A stretch of 64,000 nt of DNA from Strix aluco (Eukaryota > Chordata > Aves > Strigiformes > Strigidae). Location: positions 12,561,144 through 12,625,143 of the forward strand of contig NC_133946.1 in assembly GCF_031877795.1 (NCBI RefSeq), given 5' to 3'. The position numbers and the translations under genes are program-made. Below are positions 11,370 through 24,500 of this stretch, one piece after another (positions within the stretch are counted from its first letter, which is position 1; every line of letters begins with the position of its first letter). The notes under the pieces are model-generated. The model was not told the DNA's origin, did no database searches, and saw only the letters and a list, made by a program, of their open reading frames with translations.

Positions 11370-11399
11370 GTGAGGGCTGGCTGCCGGACCTCCACCGCC

Positions 11400-14300
11400 A
11401 CGGCCTTCCCGGCCATTTCCCTCAGCCCTCGAGCCGCGGTGCCTCTGCACAGGCCTGGAGACTAAAGCTCGTGGTCTGTTGCAAAATGGCGTTCCCCGTG
11501 GGGTTTTGCCAAACGCAGCCCCTGGGCTTTGGAGCCGGCGAGGTGGCGGGATGGAGCCCTGCTGCGGGCTGGTCTGTGCCCGCCCGGCCAGCGCCCCCGG
11601 GGCAGGGGTGCAAGGAGACAAGCAGGGGGACGGCCCACCCTGTCCCAGGCTTCGCCCTCGCTTCTGCAGCGGTACGGGCACGGCAGCCGAGCCATGATGT
11701 GAGGTAAGAGCTCCGTGTCGTGGTGGTCACTGTCACTATGGCGCTGAAGCACACCAGATGAGTAACTGGGGAGCGTGCTGTCTGCAGAGCAGCTCTTCCT
11801 GGCAGGGTGGCACTGGAGTTCATTAGTTCGGAGCCCTGCAACGGGCCTTGTTTTGGATTTCCAAAATCTATCGCGGCCTTGTGTGTGAGAAATGGCGTTT
11901 TTGCGGCTCGCTGACGCCCCTTGGGAGGAGCGGGGCACCCACACAGGCAGCGGGCTTCTGAAGGGGAAGATTGATGGAGGGTATTTTGGAAGCAGTCCTT
12001 CATGCAAACGACGCTGCCTACTTAGTTTGAAAGTATTTTGTCATTTTATAAAGCATCCATTGTAAAAACATCTGCGTCAGTCACTCCACACACATGAACA
12101 ACAATTATAATAATCCCAGCCCGATTGCCCGGAGATACTAGCAGTTCTTACAAACAACCAGAGTGGGAGGAAATTTCAAGAGCTGCAGAAGAATAGGAGT
12201 CTAAATGACGCCGTAGATTTTAAACCTACAAAGTTTTCAAAGGCGGTACCATCCCCTGATATTTTCTGTGGCTTTGCAGATGGATTTTCATCTGGTTTGA
12301 CATGTGAGGGTGTTTGGTTTTTTTCTCCATTTTTTCTGCATGCACAATGGATGCAGACCAAGAAGGAAAGTGCCTGATGATGGGTCTGGGCCAGCGGCTG
12401 CTGAGGTTAGTGGCAGTCTTTCCACTGACCTCGGGTGGCTTGGAGTCTGGCCGTAAATACCAAGGGATACAGCAAAACAAGTAATTTCATATCAAAGTGC
12501 TATCATATGCTCATAAAAATAGAAGAAAAATAGAGATGTTTCCTCCCCCTCCTTGCAATCTTTCAGAATTACAATGATTGGAGCTGTCACTTGGGAAGCT
12601 TGAATTCACCAGGAGCGGATGGATCCAGATACTGATTGAGGCGCCTGCCTGCCGCTTTCAGAGCCCGGCTACCGCTGCCTCATGTTTTTAAATCCATCCC
12701 CAGCCTGGTGATCTGCCTGTGGGCCCACGTCGACCCCTGCACCCTTGGTCGCATCCCTGGAAAACTCCCCATGGGAAGCACCTTCACCTCCAGAGAAGAC
12801 CTCCGCAACCCGACAGAAGAGTCAGAACTGGCCCCAGGACCCAGCAAAACGTCTGGACTTCTCTGCTGCTGCGTAGTATTTTGTGTTGTGCCCCAACCAC
12901 GCTGAGACAGCAGAGCAGGGAGAGGGGGAGTTTGCTGAGTGGGGATCAGAAGCAAAGCTAAGAGGAAAACCCCTCCCTCTCCATCCAAGGCCGAGGTGCA
13001 AGCGGATGCTCTGACAGGGAGCCTGCAAGTGGGGGACATCAGCACTGGAAATCACTTCCCAGCCGGGGGAGCCAACCAGGGCAGAGATGTCAAGGGAAAG
13101 ACACAGAGCCAGTGTGAAGTGAAATTACGAAATCCCAAGGCACTGGCATCAGAGGACTTCCCCTCATGATCAGCAGGTGAGGCAACGTCCCGAGGACTGG
13201 AGAAGCGCAAATCTTTGGTCCTGGCTCGGGGACAGGACTCGCTCCCCTCATCCAAGCTCGCCTGGTGCCTGCACAGCCCTGCTGCAAAGGGAGATGGAAG
13301 AGCTGCCCTCGCTTTGCCTGCTTTGCCAAGAACACCAGTCGTCAGGAGGGGAGAAGTGCCTGGAGTCTCCTCCCTTTCATGTGGCTTGAGAAATCCCCTA
13401 CCGGGCCAGGAGCAGAGGCCGAGGCGTTCACCGGCTGTGGCGGAATGAGCCGCATTTGCTCGTCCACCCCAGGGAGGATGCCGAGGCACGGCTGGGCTCT
13501 TCCCTCCTCCTTGTGTCCTGCTGTGTCCCTCTTCCCACTCCCGAGGCCATTCCAGAGGCAGGGGAGATAAAAGGGTGAGCAACCCTTGTCTGTCCCTGTC
13601 CTGAGACACACTCGGGGCTACCGGCGGCTCTTCTGTCCGCAGGAGGAGCAGAGAGCTGGCCGCTGCAGCCTCGAGTGAGGGGAGAACTTTGGAGGCCCCG
13701 TGGGCTCCTCAGGTGGCAGATGACAGGAGGGACAAAGTCCCTCAGCTCCAGCCACGTTAGTTGTGCTCACACTGTGCAGAACAGCTCCCACGCGTCCTCC
13801 TGTGAAAGGGCAGAGTCCACCCTTGCCGCACAAGGCTCCGTGGCCCGTGGAAAGTGTTTTTGAGGTGAAACGTGGCACAGATACTCCTCTGCCTCATGGG
13901 CCCACCATGGGCAAAGAGATCCCCATGTCCTGCAGCAGCGGCCCTACAGCCAGGGCCGGAGCTGTCGCATGGTGTGTCCCGTGGCAGCGAGTGGGAGCGG
14001 GGCCCGGCGGCGGCATTGGCAGGGTGAACGCCGCAGGAAGCGCGGCAGGGGCAGAGCGGGCGGCGGGCCCCGGGCTGGGGCAAGCCTGCAGGCCCGGGGT
14101 GGGGTGGGCTCTCTGAGTCAGGCTCAGCACTGCCCGAGGGCTCGCTGTCCTGCTCACAGAGCCGCTTTCAGGCAGCCACACGCGACCCCGGGCCACCACA
14201 GGCGACAGGCCCTCCGCTTTGAGACGGTTTTAGTATTTCACAGAGGCGACAGCACTAATCCCTGTCACGCAAAGCCCAGTCCTCTGCTGCACCCCCAGCA

Positions 14301-17300
14301 GCTGCGGTGCCGCCTCTCCCTCCTCACCAATACCCTTGTCTGCCCTTAAAATTTACTGATAAATGCTCTGGCAATACCAGCAAACACTCCCATTGTAGAT
14401 ACACAAAAGAGGCCTTTTAGGAGTGTACTTTTATGAGTACCCAAACCCAAATAATCTACACTGGGAAAAGCACCGACACCCTTTTGTCCCATTGATCCCT
14501 TTCTTTAGACACCAATGTCTGTATTTGGTGACAGAATTTTCTGGCTAAAAATATGTGACTGTAGCTCTTGCCGCCACGCCAGCAAAACGTGTAAGACTGT
14601 GAATGTTTCTGTCCACCTTCAGGCGCTCAGGAGCCGGCTACCTGCGGCACAGCCCTTGCCTTGCTGAGGCCAGGACTCCGGCGCCTGTCCTTGGCGGGTG
14701 GCTGGGCACAGCCCTGGGTGACTCAGTGGATCGGGAATGTCACGCCAGGTTTATCTCCTGGTGGGATTCACTGGGGAGGGGAAGGGAAGGTGGCTCAGCC
14801 CGGAGGTAGCCTAAACATGCGCTGGTTATCCAGGCTCCAGCGGCAGTTGATAGGAAGAGAAGCCTCCCCACAGGAGAAGTCCTCTCCTCCCGGTGTCTCC
14901 CAAGCCCTCAAATCAGCAGATTCTGAGCTGGTTTCTTTAAGAGAAAGGAAATTATCATCTTGGATCTCACAGCCACGATTGTTTTCCAGCAGCGTCCCCT
15001 TTGCAGTGCAGGAGCTGCCTCTGTTTCCCTGTTCTTGAGAGGTACCTCGTACCTTGCTGCGGCTGCCGCAGAGGGAAGGACGGAGGCAGAGGGGCATGGC
15101 TGGGAAAAGAGCTGGAGCTGGAGAGAGGAAGAAGCAGAGACTGTGGGTAGCGATGGATCATTGTAGGGCTGGGAGGGAAGGAGATTTCTGTGCATGTTTC
15201 ATCATTTGCATGTTCGAGCAACAGATGTAGCAGGAATTTGACAGTCCAAGGGCACGATGGGATGCGGCCGGGTCAGGTGTCAAAGGTGAACGTGGGCCGG
15301 TCTGCAGGCAGAGGAGAGCCAGGCCCAACAGGAGCAGGCGGGGACAGGTACCAGCTTTCCTCTGACTTGGTGCCATGCTGAGCACGTGGAGCTGCCAGAC
15401 GTGGCTCCGGAAAGGTCTCAGGGTGGACTGTGGACTCGCCTTGTCGCCTGGCGTCTGAATTAGGGCTGAAGGGTTCCGGCAGCCCCAGCTTCCCTCCTGC
15501 CCTTGTCCGATGGATGAGCCATTTCACCCCACTGGTGCCACACTTCCCCTCGTGCAGGGGGAAGACAACAACCTGTCGGGATTCCCATAGGAAAGGGGCT
15601 GCGGAAGTGCCTCATTATCCTGGTGGAGAACAATGCAGGCCACCTCTCTGAACCGCCTGCGCTGGACGTGGAGACAGCAGCCTCCCCTTCCTCCTGCCCT
15701 CCGCCGCTGGGAGCACTGATCTGTCCTGTAAACAAGTCGTCTTGCTCTGTTCCGGTGGCAGCTGCGTTTTCTGGGCGTCTCATCTGGATAAGGCATCAGC
15801 AGCGCTGTAGGATGGATGAAAGGGGAGCGCAAGATGTTATTGCACGTAATTGCTGTAAAAGGGCAAATTCTCCCATGCTGGTAACACATCTCTGCTTCCC
15901 AGGAAGCAGTGGGACGACGCCTCCGGCACAGCAGTTCTCTCCAAACAAGAGCGCGATGTGCTGCTGGGTGAGCCGGAGCCGGAGCATCGGGGTTCAGCCC
16001 GCCTCCCGCAGTAACCGTGCGCCGCTGGGTGTTCCGGCAGCGGCCGCGCAGGCTGAGCCGGGAGCGGGGCTGACAGCGCGCTGACAGACCCCGTCCAGTT
16101 CCATCCCGCAGCCCTCGGGACAGGAGGAGCTCGCCCGGCTTCCGAGAGGTCTGACTCCAGCTCCAACTCGGAGCCGGCAGACACGTGTTCGCAACGCCAC
16201 CTTTCATCTTTGAAGAAACTGAAGGCTTTGAAGGCTGTTAAATTTCTGGGCTGATTGAAATGGCAACAACGCGGCCGCGTGCCAGGCGCAGCGGAGGCTG
16301 CCCTGGGCTTTCTGCACTTGCCTGCTGTCTGTGTCGGGCGGCCGTCGGCCGTGCGCTCCCCCCGCGTCCCTGCGCTCGCCCGCAGAGGTGAGGCCTGAGC
16401 AGGGCTCCTGCACCCCGATCCTGGGCACCCGCTTCCCCCGGGGCAGGGCGGGGGCGCCGGGTCATTCGGGAGGGGGAGGAGGAGCACCGCAGGCTGCGCT
16501 TGGAATCCGCTTGTGGCCTGAAACAATTTGTGAGCGGGTGTGGAAAGCTCGGTCGGGGATTCCCCCGCCGAGGGCTCGTGCTGGTTTCGGCCCCGCTTTG
16601 CGCGGGGCAGAGGGTCTGCGGGAGCAGCCCGGCCCGCGCCTGCGCCCCGCTTGTCCCAACAGCCAGGCAGGGCCCTCCAGGGCCTGTCCCGGCAACCGCG
16701 GGGGAGCGCCGTGCCCTCGGGGGTGTCGGAAATCCCTGGGGCGGGCAGGCGGGGACTCCTCGTCCCAGGATGAACTGCAAGAGCCTCCCTTCTCCCTCCT
16801 TGTCCCCAGGACTCCAGGGACGCACCCACCTTCCTCCCGTGTGGGCGAAGAGGAGGGGAGGGCAGCCGATGTTTATCTACAATCTGGGAGCAGTCCTCGC
16901 TCAGGGCACAGGGCTCATCCTGGGTGACAACGAGGACGAGGGGGCACGGGGAGAAGGTCTCAGCTCCTTGCTGTGGTGTGGAGAAACCTCCCCCCTCCCC
17001 GGGGCGAGTGGGGCACAGCTCTCCCTGCTCCTTCCACCAGCAGCTGGGCTGTTCTGTTTCACAAGTCGAACGTCAGGGAGGGTTTGGGGGTCCCATGCCC
17101 TGATAATCCCCTAAATGTGCCCTTCACATGCGCTGGGTCCCATTTCTCCTCGTTATTGCCCCTTGCGTCACCCCCAGCAAACCCCACTCCTGGCTGGGGC
17201 ATCACCTTCAGACATCCCCGGGCTGCTGCTGCCTCCCCCCACCTCCTCCTCGCCTCACCGAGCATATTTACACCGAGAATCACCTGTCCCCACCCAAAAC

Positions 17301-17700
17301 CTTCCTCAACTCTTCCTCTTGTCATTATCTTACCAATAGTTGGGCAATCAGGAGCGGGCAGGATTCTCCCGACCTGAACCGCGCCAGGCCAGAGAGGAGG
17401 CAGAAGACCATCCCCTTTGGGGGCCCTGGACGGAGACTCCCTCGGGTGAGCGGGAGGGGGGACGGGGCAGGCTCTGGGTCACTTCCTCGCCCCTGGGAAG
17501 GTGACACCCCGCCAGGTGCAGGAGCGCTGGCAGCAGCTTCCCGAGCTCCGTGGGCCCTGGGACCTGACGCTGCTCCCTCCCAGAGTGATGCTCATTCTGC
17601 AGTTGCATTTCTTTGCCTGAATTAGCTGTAATTATTAAACCTCACATCTAAATTTCCTGATCTGCGGCAAAAGGCACTGCCAACGCCGCAACGAGCCCCC
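11400..17700. other. Intergenic region upstream of CTNND1
   Basis: About 6.3 kb contain no recognisable coding exon on either strand; the open frames are short and match no family I know. Base composition is patchy. AT-rich patches at about 12000-12600 and 14220-14600, and a TAATTA-containing stretch at 17600-17665, stand out from the GC-rich background and are the likeliest regulatory segments. If the 11.3-kb candidate exon belongs to CTNND1, this would be intronic. Confidence 0.5.
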
Positions 17701-18104
17701 ACGCCAGGCCCCCCGCACGCCTCCCCCCCCCCATCTTATCAGTGCCAGCCCCCCGTGTCTGCAGCCCCGCGGCTGCCCGCGCGGCCTTGCCCATGCGAGG
17801 GGGCCCCAGAACCGGCCACGGTCCCCTCCGCGGGGCCTTCGGGTCCCCCCGGCCAGGCTGGTGGCAGCGCGTTTGTCCCCGTGTGTCCCCCCCCGGCTGC
17901 GCTGGTGGGGGCAGAATCCGCCCGGACCGAGCTGGGGGGCTGGCGGTGCCCCCCCCGGACGGGCGTTGGGGCTCCCACCGGCACCGCCGCCCCCGAGCCA
18001 GAGGGGCAGGGTGACCCCCGGGGGGGTCTGCACCCAGTCTGCGTCCCCCCCCAGGGTCCTGCTTCTGGGCAGATGCCACCCCGGGGGGGATAGGCCGGGC
18101 AGGG

Positions 18105-18146
18105 GGATAGACCCCCCGGGACAGACCCCCCGGGACAGACCCCCGG
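18105..18146 (+). repeat. Short tandem repeat, AGACCCCCCGGGAC unit
   Basis: Three consecutive copies of a 14-15 bp unit (GATAGACCCCCCGGG, then ACAGACCCCCCGGG, then ACAGACCCCCGG) lie about 60-100 bp left of the GC-box cluster of the presumed CTNND1 promoter. Confidence 0.8.
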
Positions 18147-18184
18147 CCCCGCCCGCCGCTGAGCTCCTCCCGCCACGGGTGCGC

Positions 18185-18500
18185 GGCGCGCTGACGCCAG
18201 GGGGCGGAGCCGCCGCCCCGCCCCGCCCCGCCCCTCCGGACCAACTTCCATTTTAGGTGCGGGAGCGGCGCGGGGCGCACGGCGCGGCCAGGCCCGGCCC
18301 GACCCCCCCGGACCGCTCCGCTCCCCCGCGCCCACGGACCAGCCGGCGGGGCCCTAGTCGCCGCTCCCGCCCCTCGCCGGGCGCCTCTTCTCGCCTCTCG
18401 CCGCGGCGGGTCCCGGTGGAGCAGGACGGACGGCCGTGCCGCCGCGGGGCGGGACGCCCCCACTCACCCCCCCGCCCGCCCGCCGAGGAGCCCGGCCACG
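18185..18500 (+). promoter_or_regulatory. CTNND1: Presumed CTNND1 CpG-island promoter and first non-coding exon
   Basis: This is the core of a CpG island at about 17.7-19.2 kb. A CTCF-like GACGCCAGGGGGCGG lies at 18193-18207 and tandem GC boxes (CCGCCCC repeats) at 18213-18235. There is no TATA box. An exon ending at 18500 is suggested by the consensus donor ACG|GTGAGT, repeated 15 bp on at 18516. Assignment to CTNND1 rests on orientation and on this being the nearest island upstream of the coding exons. Confidence 0.5.
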
Positions 18501-18515
18501 GTGAGTCCGGCCACG

Positions 18516-21500
18516 GTGAGTCCCGCGTTCGGCGCCGCCGCCTGCCCGGGGAGGGGGGAGGGGAGCCGGTACGGACCGGCGCCTGCCGGGCGCCGCACGC
18601 CCCCGCGGCGGGAGGAGGGGGGGGGGCGGGCCGGCCCTCGCCCTTCCCCCGGCCCTCCCGGCGGGGCCGCGGCCCGGGCGCGCTCGGCTGCCGGGGCCGG
18701 TCGGTGCTGGGCCGCTGGGGCCCGTCGCTGCCCGGGAGCCGGGTGCCAGGCGCGGCCGCGCCCCGCGGGACCGGCCGCGGCGGCGGTGCCCGGCCCTGGT
18801 GGGGGCGCTGACGGGGCCCGGGCGCCAGCGGGGAGCGACACAAAGGCGGCTGGGCCGGGCGGCCGCCCCGCTCCCCGCCCGCTGCCGCCTCCGCCGCTCG
18901 CCCTGCCCGGAACAAAGGCAGCCCGTGTGCCAGCTTCCCGCGGCCGGCACCGGCCGGGCCCCCCACCCCCCCGCTCCCTTTGTGCGGGGGCCGCCGCTCG
19001 GCCTCTCGGCGGGGTCTCTGCCGGGCGCGGCCCCGGTCCCGGCTCTGCCTCCCGGCGGCAGTCCCGTCCCGGCCGCCCGGGCTCGCCTCGGCCCGATTGA
19101 GGACGGGCCTATCCTCCGGGATCTAATTTGCCTGCGCCTTTGTTCCGGCGGGGAAGGAGCCGGTGTGCCCGGGGAGGGTCAAGTGTGCGGGTGGAGCAGG
19201 CAGCTTCCTCCCGCGGCCAGTCCCGGGGTGCGATGGCTCCGAGCTTAAACCCAGCCCAGCAGACCCGTGCGCCGGACCCGCGGCTGCAAGTGACACTGAA
19301 ACGCGTCCGGGGAGGCGCGACCCTGGAGCGCTCAGGCCCCGGGCTCAGCCGGCTGCTTTTTCTTCAGCTCCCGCTGGCCCCCCTGTCATTTAGCAACAGC
19401 CTCCCCCCGCTGCCCAGCGCCTTTTGTGCGAGGAGTCGGTGACCTTCTGCGGCGTTGCCTTCTGCAACGTGGGCGCTCCCCTTCCTCAGAGCGTTGCAGA
19501 GAGGAGGTTCAGCTTGGGGTAAATGTGTGAAAGTTTGGGTGGCCCTCTGTCATGAGGGCGGCTGGCATCTGCAAGGCACAGGCTGGCCCACTTGGCAGAA
19601 GGGAAGTGGGGCACCTCTTACACTCCTGGGCTTCGAGTGAGGGAGCCTGGACAACAAAGCTTGGTCTGATTGTTGGAGAAGAGGGATGGACCTCCTGGAG
19701 GTGCCTCCCTCTCTGGCAAGGGCTTGGTGCCCAGGTTCTTCCCGGAGACTGTGACAATGGTGCTAATGGGGGTTATCTGGGAGGCCTGGGCTGTCCTTGC
19801 CCTGATGGGGAACCGATGGCAGGGCTGAAGCCTCCTGTCCTCGGGCGGTGGCACCCAGGCCTCTGCCCAGCTGCTGGAGAGCCGGAGGGGAGTGTCAGGG
19901 CACACATGGGACTGCCTGGGCACATGGTGCGTCGTGGTGGGATCTGACTACAGCTGCTCGCAGTTCCACCTGATGTCCCCCGTGTGCCGCACGGATGTGT
20001 TTGGACTCGGCTGCCCAGTTCTTGATGTGAAATCGTGAACAAGCTTGTCCTCGGCTTTGCAGGGAGCAGGGAAAGCTCAGCACCTCCAGGACCCAGGCGT
20101 GCTGGGAATCCTGTAGTCAGTGGTTGCAGCTTGCGTTTGAAGCTTCCATTTCTGTGCCTTGCTTTTCCTCCTCCAAGAAGCTCTCCTGGATGTGGCAAGG
20201 TGGGGTGAGCAACTGGTGACTCGCAGACTCCAGTCTCTGATGCCCGCAGCACACACAGGAGCGTGTGACAAATCTGCAGAGCCTGCTGCTGGAGGAGCAG
20301 GGCGCGTCCCCCAGGTCCGGGGGAAGCTGTGTGCTGGGAAGAGCCCGAGCAGGGGGATCATTAGTCTTCCCCATGGTTACCTTCCCTGCTCTGTCCTGCT
20401 CCCAGTGCTTTCTTGAGGCAGGTTCTCTTACCTGTTGGTGTTTACTCCTGCACTTTAAAGAAAAAAAAAAAGGGAGCTTTTAAAAAGCTGTTTTCCTTCC
20501 ACTTGACTGAACTTGGCCGGGACTCTGTTGCATGCAAGTGACTGTCCTTCGCGATGTGCAGCATTTGCTGGAATCTTGCACGGAGCCTTCCTGGAAGGGG
20601 TGGGAGGATGAAAGCGTTCACTTAGTGGAGCGTGCTGGGCTTGCCTGTGCTGCCACAGAGGGGTGAGCCTCCTCCCTTCCGACTCGGAGGTCAGGCCCCA
20701 ATCTTTGTGGTTGAGCAGCCCTTGAGGCCATCCCTTCCCTAAAGATGGGCTGGGAGTCAGATGAATGGTCCAGCCCAGACCATGCAGCCAGTGTCTCTGT
20801 CCCCAGATTGCCTCTCATCTCTTCCCTCCCGCAGCCTCTGGCGTGGAGATAAGACCTTGGTCCATTGTATCTGTGCTGGGGGTGGCTTTAGAACACCCAG
20901 AAAATAATAGTATGGCTTGGACCATGCCTGGAAGGCTGTTGGCTTCTCAAAATAGCTTACCAATGTCTGTGACCTTAGGGGAGAGTGCTGGTTAAATCTC
21001 TTGGTTTCTCTTCCCAACAACCCCTCATAACTGTCTCTTATTTACTGCTGGCAAGGACAGAGCCCTTTCCCAAGACTGCGGTGTTACTGTCTCCAGGGAA
21101 GTACAGAGCTCTCCTCCTAAGAACCCAGCTCTCTGCAGTGTGGTTGTTTTTCCCCCATCCCTGCCTTGCTGACAGCGAGAAGTAGAACCACGGAGCTGGT
21201 TTGGGTCCATAAAAGGCAACAGGTGTTGCCTGGATGTGGTGACAAAACCCAAACCTGTTGGGTGATTCAGGCAGCTCCTCAGTGTGTGACACAGGGCTTG
21301 GCCCGCGGAGGAGGTTGTCCTCTGGCACGGAGTGCAGGAATGCGTCTCGGCGTGAGGCTGTTGGAAAGGGGCTGGATTTACGGGCTGTCGACCAAAGTCC
21401 TTGAGTTCCCCAAGGTGGCCACAGCCTTCTCTTTGCTTCTTACCATCTGAGGAGGTGATCTGGGGGGGGAGGAAACTGCTTCTTAGAGGCTGTTCTTGTA

Positions 21501-24500
21501 CTGGAAACTCCCAGCAGCAGGCTGATGAGTCTGTCCGGCTCCTGCCTGTCTTGTGCTTGTTGCTAATCCGCCTTCCTTCCCAGCCGGGAAGGCTGCTGGT
21601 GTTGCGTCGCCTGGTGCTGCTGGTTCAGCACAGGCGTGCCTGTCCCTGTGCTTCCCCTGCCTGGTGACTGCTGCGTGCAGGGCTTGACCTGGGGATTAAT
21701 TTGCTCTGTCGTGTTCCCGTGTGACCTCAGCCTGTTGGGTGGGCTTCAGGGTGCCAATGGGTGCCGTGTGATCCTTCTGCAGTGCTGCTCCCTGTCCCCC
21801 TTTCCCTGTGGAGGAAGGGAGAGTTTTCCCCGTGCGGGTTACTGCTTCCTCATTGTGGCCCGTAGGAAACCGCGTGGAGGGGTGAGGTGGCTGCTGGCTG
21901 TGGGGGCAAAACAGTGACTAAGGAGCACGGGCTGCTAGGACGGGTGACCCTTAACCAGGGTGCCCATCGCCTCTGCTTTCATCTGCTTTTTCCAGCCCAG
22001 AGCGGTGAGCTGTAGGTCGGAGGCTGGCAGTGGGACAGGCGGCCGTGGGCCTTGGACGGAGCTGGGAGTGTGCAGTCTCCATGCCAGCCTCCCCTGTTCT
22101 TGGGGAGATGAGCTCCCTGCAAGGGGGCAGTGACAGAGGAACAGAGGGTGCCCGGGAGCTTGTCGCCGTGTCCCTAACAATCCGCGCTGACTTAGCCCGG
22201 CGGAGCTCTTACCCACTGCAAAAATGCTTGTGCCACAGTGGGCCTGGGGGCCTGATCCAGGCTGAGCACTCTGCCCGTATGTTTAACAGTTCCTTACCCA
22301 GATGTTTGTGCTGATGGGCGATCAGGATTGCTTTTGTGAAACCCCAGCCCTGGCCTTTTGGCGTGGCAGGAGGTGGGGCTGGCTCTGAGGCCGCAGAGGC
22401 GCTGCTGGGGTGTGGGTGGGCGTACAGGCATCCTGCCTGGCTGCTGTGCTTAGCAAAACAGTCTTGGTGGGGTGCTTGTCCAGGCCAGGAGCGACTGGCT
22501 TTCCAGCACAAGCAAGGCAGAGTCTGGGCAAATCGGGGTGGCGGGGTGAGCCCTGGGAACAGCTCTCCTATAGCCTGGCCGGGGTGGTGCAGTCCTGGGA
22601 GCACTTTTAAACATCTGCAGCTCCAGGGCTGGTATGAGGGCATCCCCACCCGGCTGCGAGTGGGCCGCCTTCCGTGGCGGCAGCCTGCGAGGGCCAGAGC
22701 TGTTACTGTGCCTCCATCCCAGCCCCGACTGCTCCTGTTCCGCTGGGCGTTGGCCCCAGTTATAGCGAACGCTGCTCAAAGTTCACCGTCTTCCTGCTGC
22801 CAGCCCCTTCTGGGCGTGAGGAACCTGGGAGCAGTGTGAGCCTTACCTGCTGCTTCCCTGGGAGCTGGCAGCATGGAGCAGGGCTGCCCGTGCAGTGTGG
22901 GGGGTGGAGGGCAGCTGGGACATGGCGGGGAGTGGGCGCCAAGTTTCTCTCCCCTCTTGCCTCATGAGGCCTTTGCCACTGCAGAAGCATCTCCTCGAGT
23001 TGCCCTCCTCTCTCGTCTCACGCAGCTTTTGCAGTGGCAGAAGCACCTCCTGGGTAGGAGGGCGATCACCCGGGGCGAGGAGGGTGTGCTCCCTCCCGGG
23101 AGTGAGGTGGCCCTGTGCGGGAGTTGGATAGCCCCAGAGTCGATGAATATGGAGAACTGAGTCCCACCCTGGCCAGGAGGAGCAAGGCGTCTCGTTGTCC
23201 TCAGCTGACGTGTTTCCCTCTCATCCCTGTCTCGTGTGGTGCTCGGGCTGGTCTTTTCTGAGAAGAGCTCCCACATCTCTCAGCTGCTTCCCCACTGGTG
23301 CTCCCAGCTCCTCTCCTGGCCCAGTAGGAAAGGGGCAACGGTGGCGCTGGGCAGCTTGCGCGTGTGGGTAGCTGCGATGGGTGGGAGGGAGTGTGTTGAA
23401 CTGCAAAGACGAGTTTTTCCGACCTGGAAGGGTGGGTCACCGGTCGTGTTTGCATGCTGCTGGCAGGCCCCTTGCCCAGTGGAGTAACACATTCTTGTGA
23501 GCGTGTTGCTGCACGCAGCGCTGCTTGCCATGCCTGGCTCTGGCTGCAGGCGGGCTGACTCGCTGCGGGGGGAGAGATGTCATCCCGCCTCGCGCTAACC
23601 GGGGTCTGATGGGGGAGGAGGGGGACAGCCCGGGGGTGCTTCTGGGAGGAATCGTCTCTGATGTGGGGAGGCCACCTGCTCCAGGCTGGCTCTGTAGCCC
23701 TCCCTCTCTGCTTCTCTTTTTCTCTCTGCTTTCACCTGCAGGAGGGAGCTCCCAGGGCCCTGCAGCTCCCCTCCAGAGCACACTGGTGTGGCAAACGGAG
23801 AGATCTGCTCTGCCTTGATCTCTGCCCTGTGTCTGTCTCCTACAGCTGTCCTGGGTGGGAAACCACTTCCCTTCTCTATTCTCCTTCCTTGGGTAGTGAG
23901 AGGAGCTGCCCTGGGCAGGGCGGGTGGATGGGCCTGGGGAGCAAAGCAGCGGCAGCAGCCCTGTGCTGTGAGGAGGACTTGTGGCTCAGCTTCCCAGGGA
24001 TGTCCCTGTCCTGCCTCCGGGAGCCTTGGGAACACCACGGAGTGGCCCTGTTTGTGCCTTTTGGCTGGTGGAGTTGTGCAGACGAGGTGTGTGAGGGGAG
24101 GCTGGAGAGCAGCAGCGCATGCTCACGTGCGGTCTTAGTGAGCAGATGTCTCACTGGAGTTACAGTGTTAGTGCCTCCTCAGCAGGTAACAAGCCCATCT
24201 CTAGGGCACAGTGGGCACAGCATGTCCTCCAGGGGTTGGAAAACAGAGTCTTCCATCCTCTGCTTGTAGGATACTCCCGGCCCTGGACAGGAATGCGGAT
24301 ACCACCATGGATGAGGAGCCCTTGGATGCATTCCCTGCAGGCGGGACGCTTCCAGCACACTGGCTGGGTGCCGGGTCTCCTGGGTGGACCATGCCGACTG
24401 CCGGGCTGGTGGTGCCCGTGCCTGGTGTTCCCGGCCTGGTTCCAGGGCGTCTGCATGTGGGCTGGGGGCAGCGGGGAGCGGCCCTTGGCAGGACGTTGTG

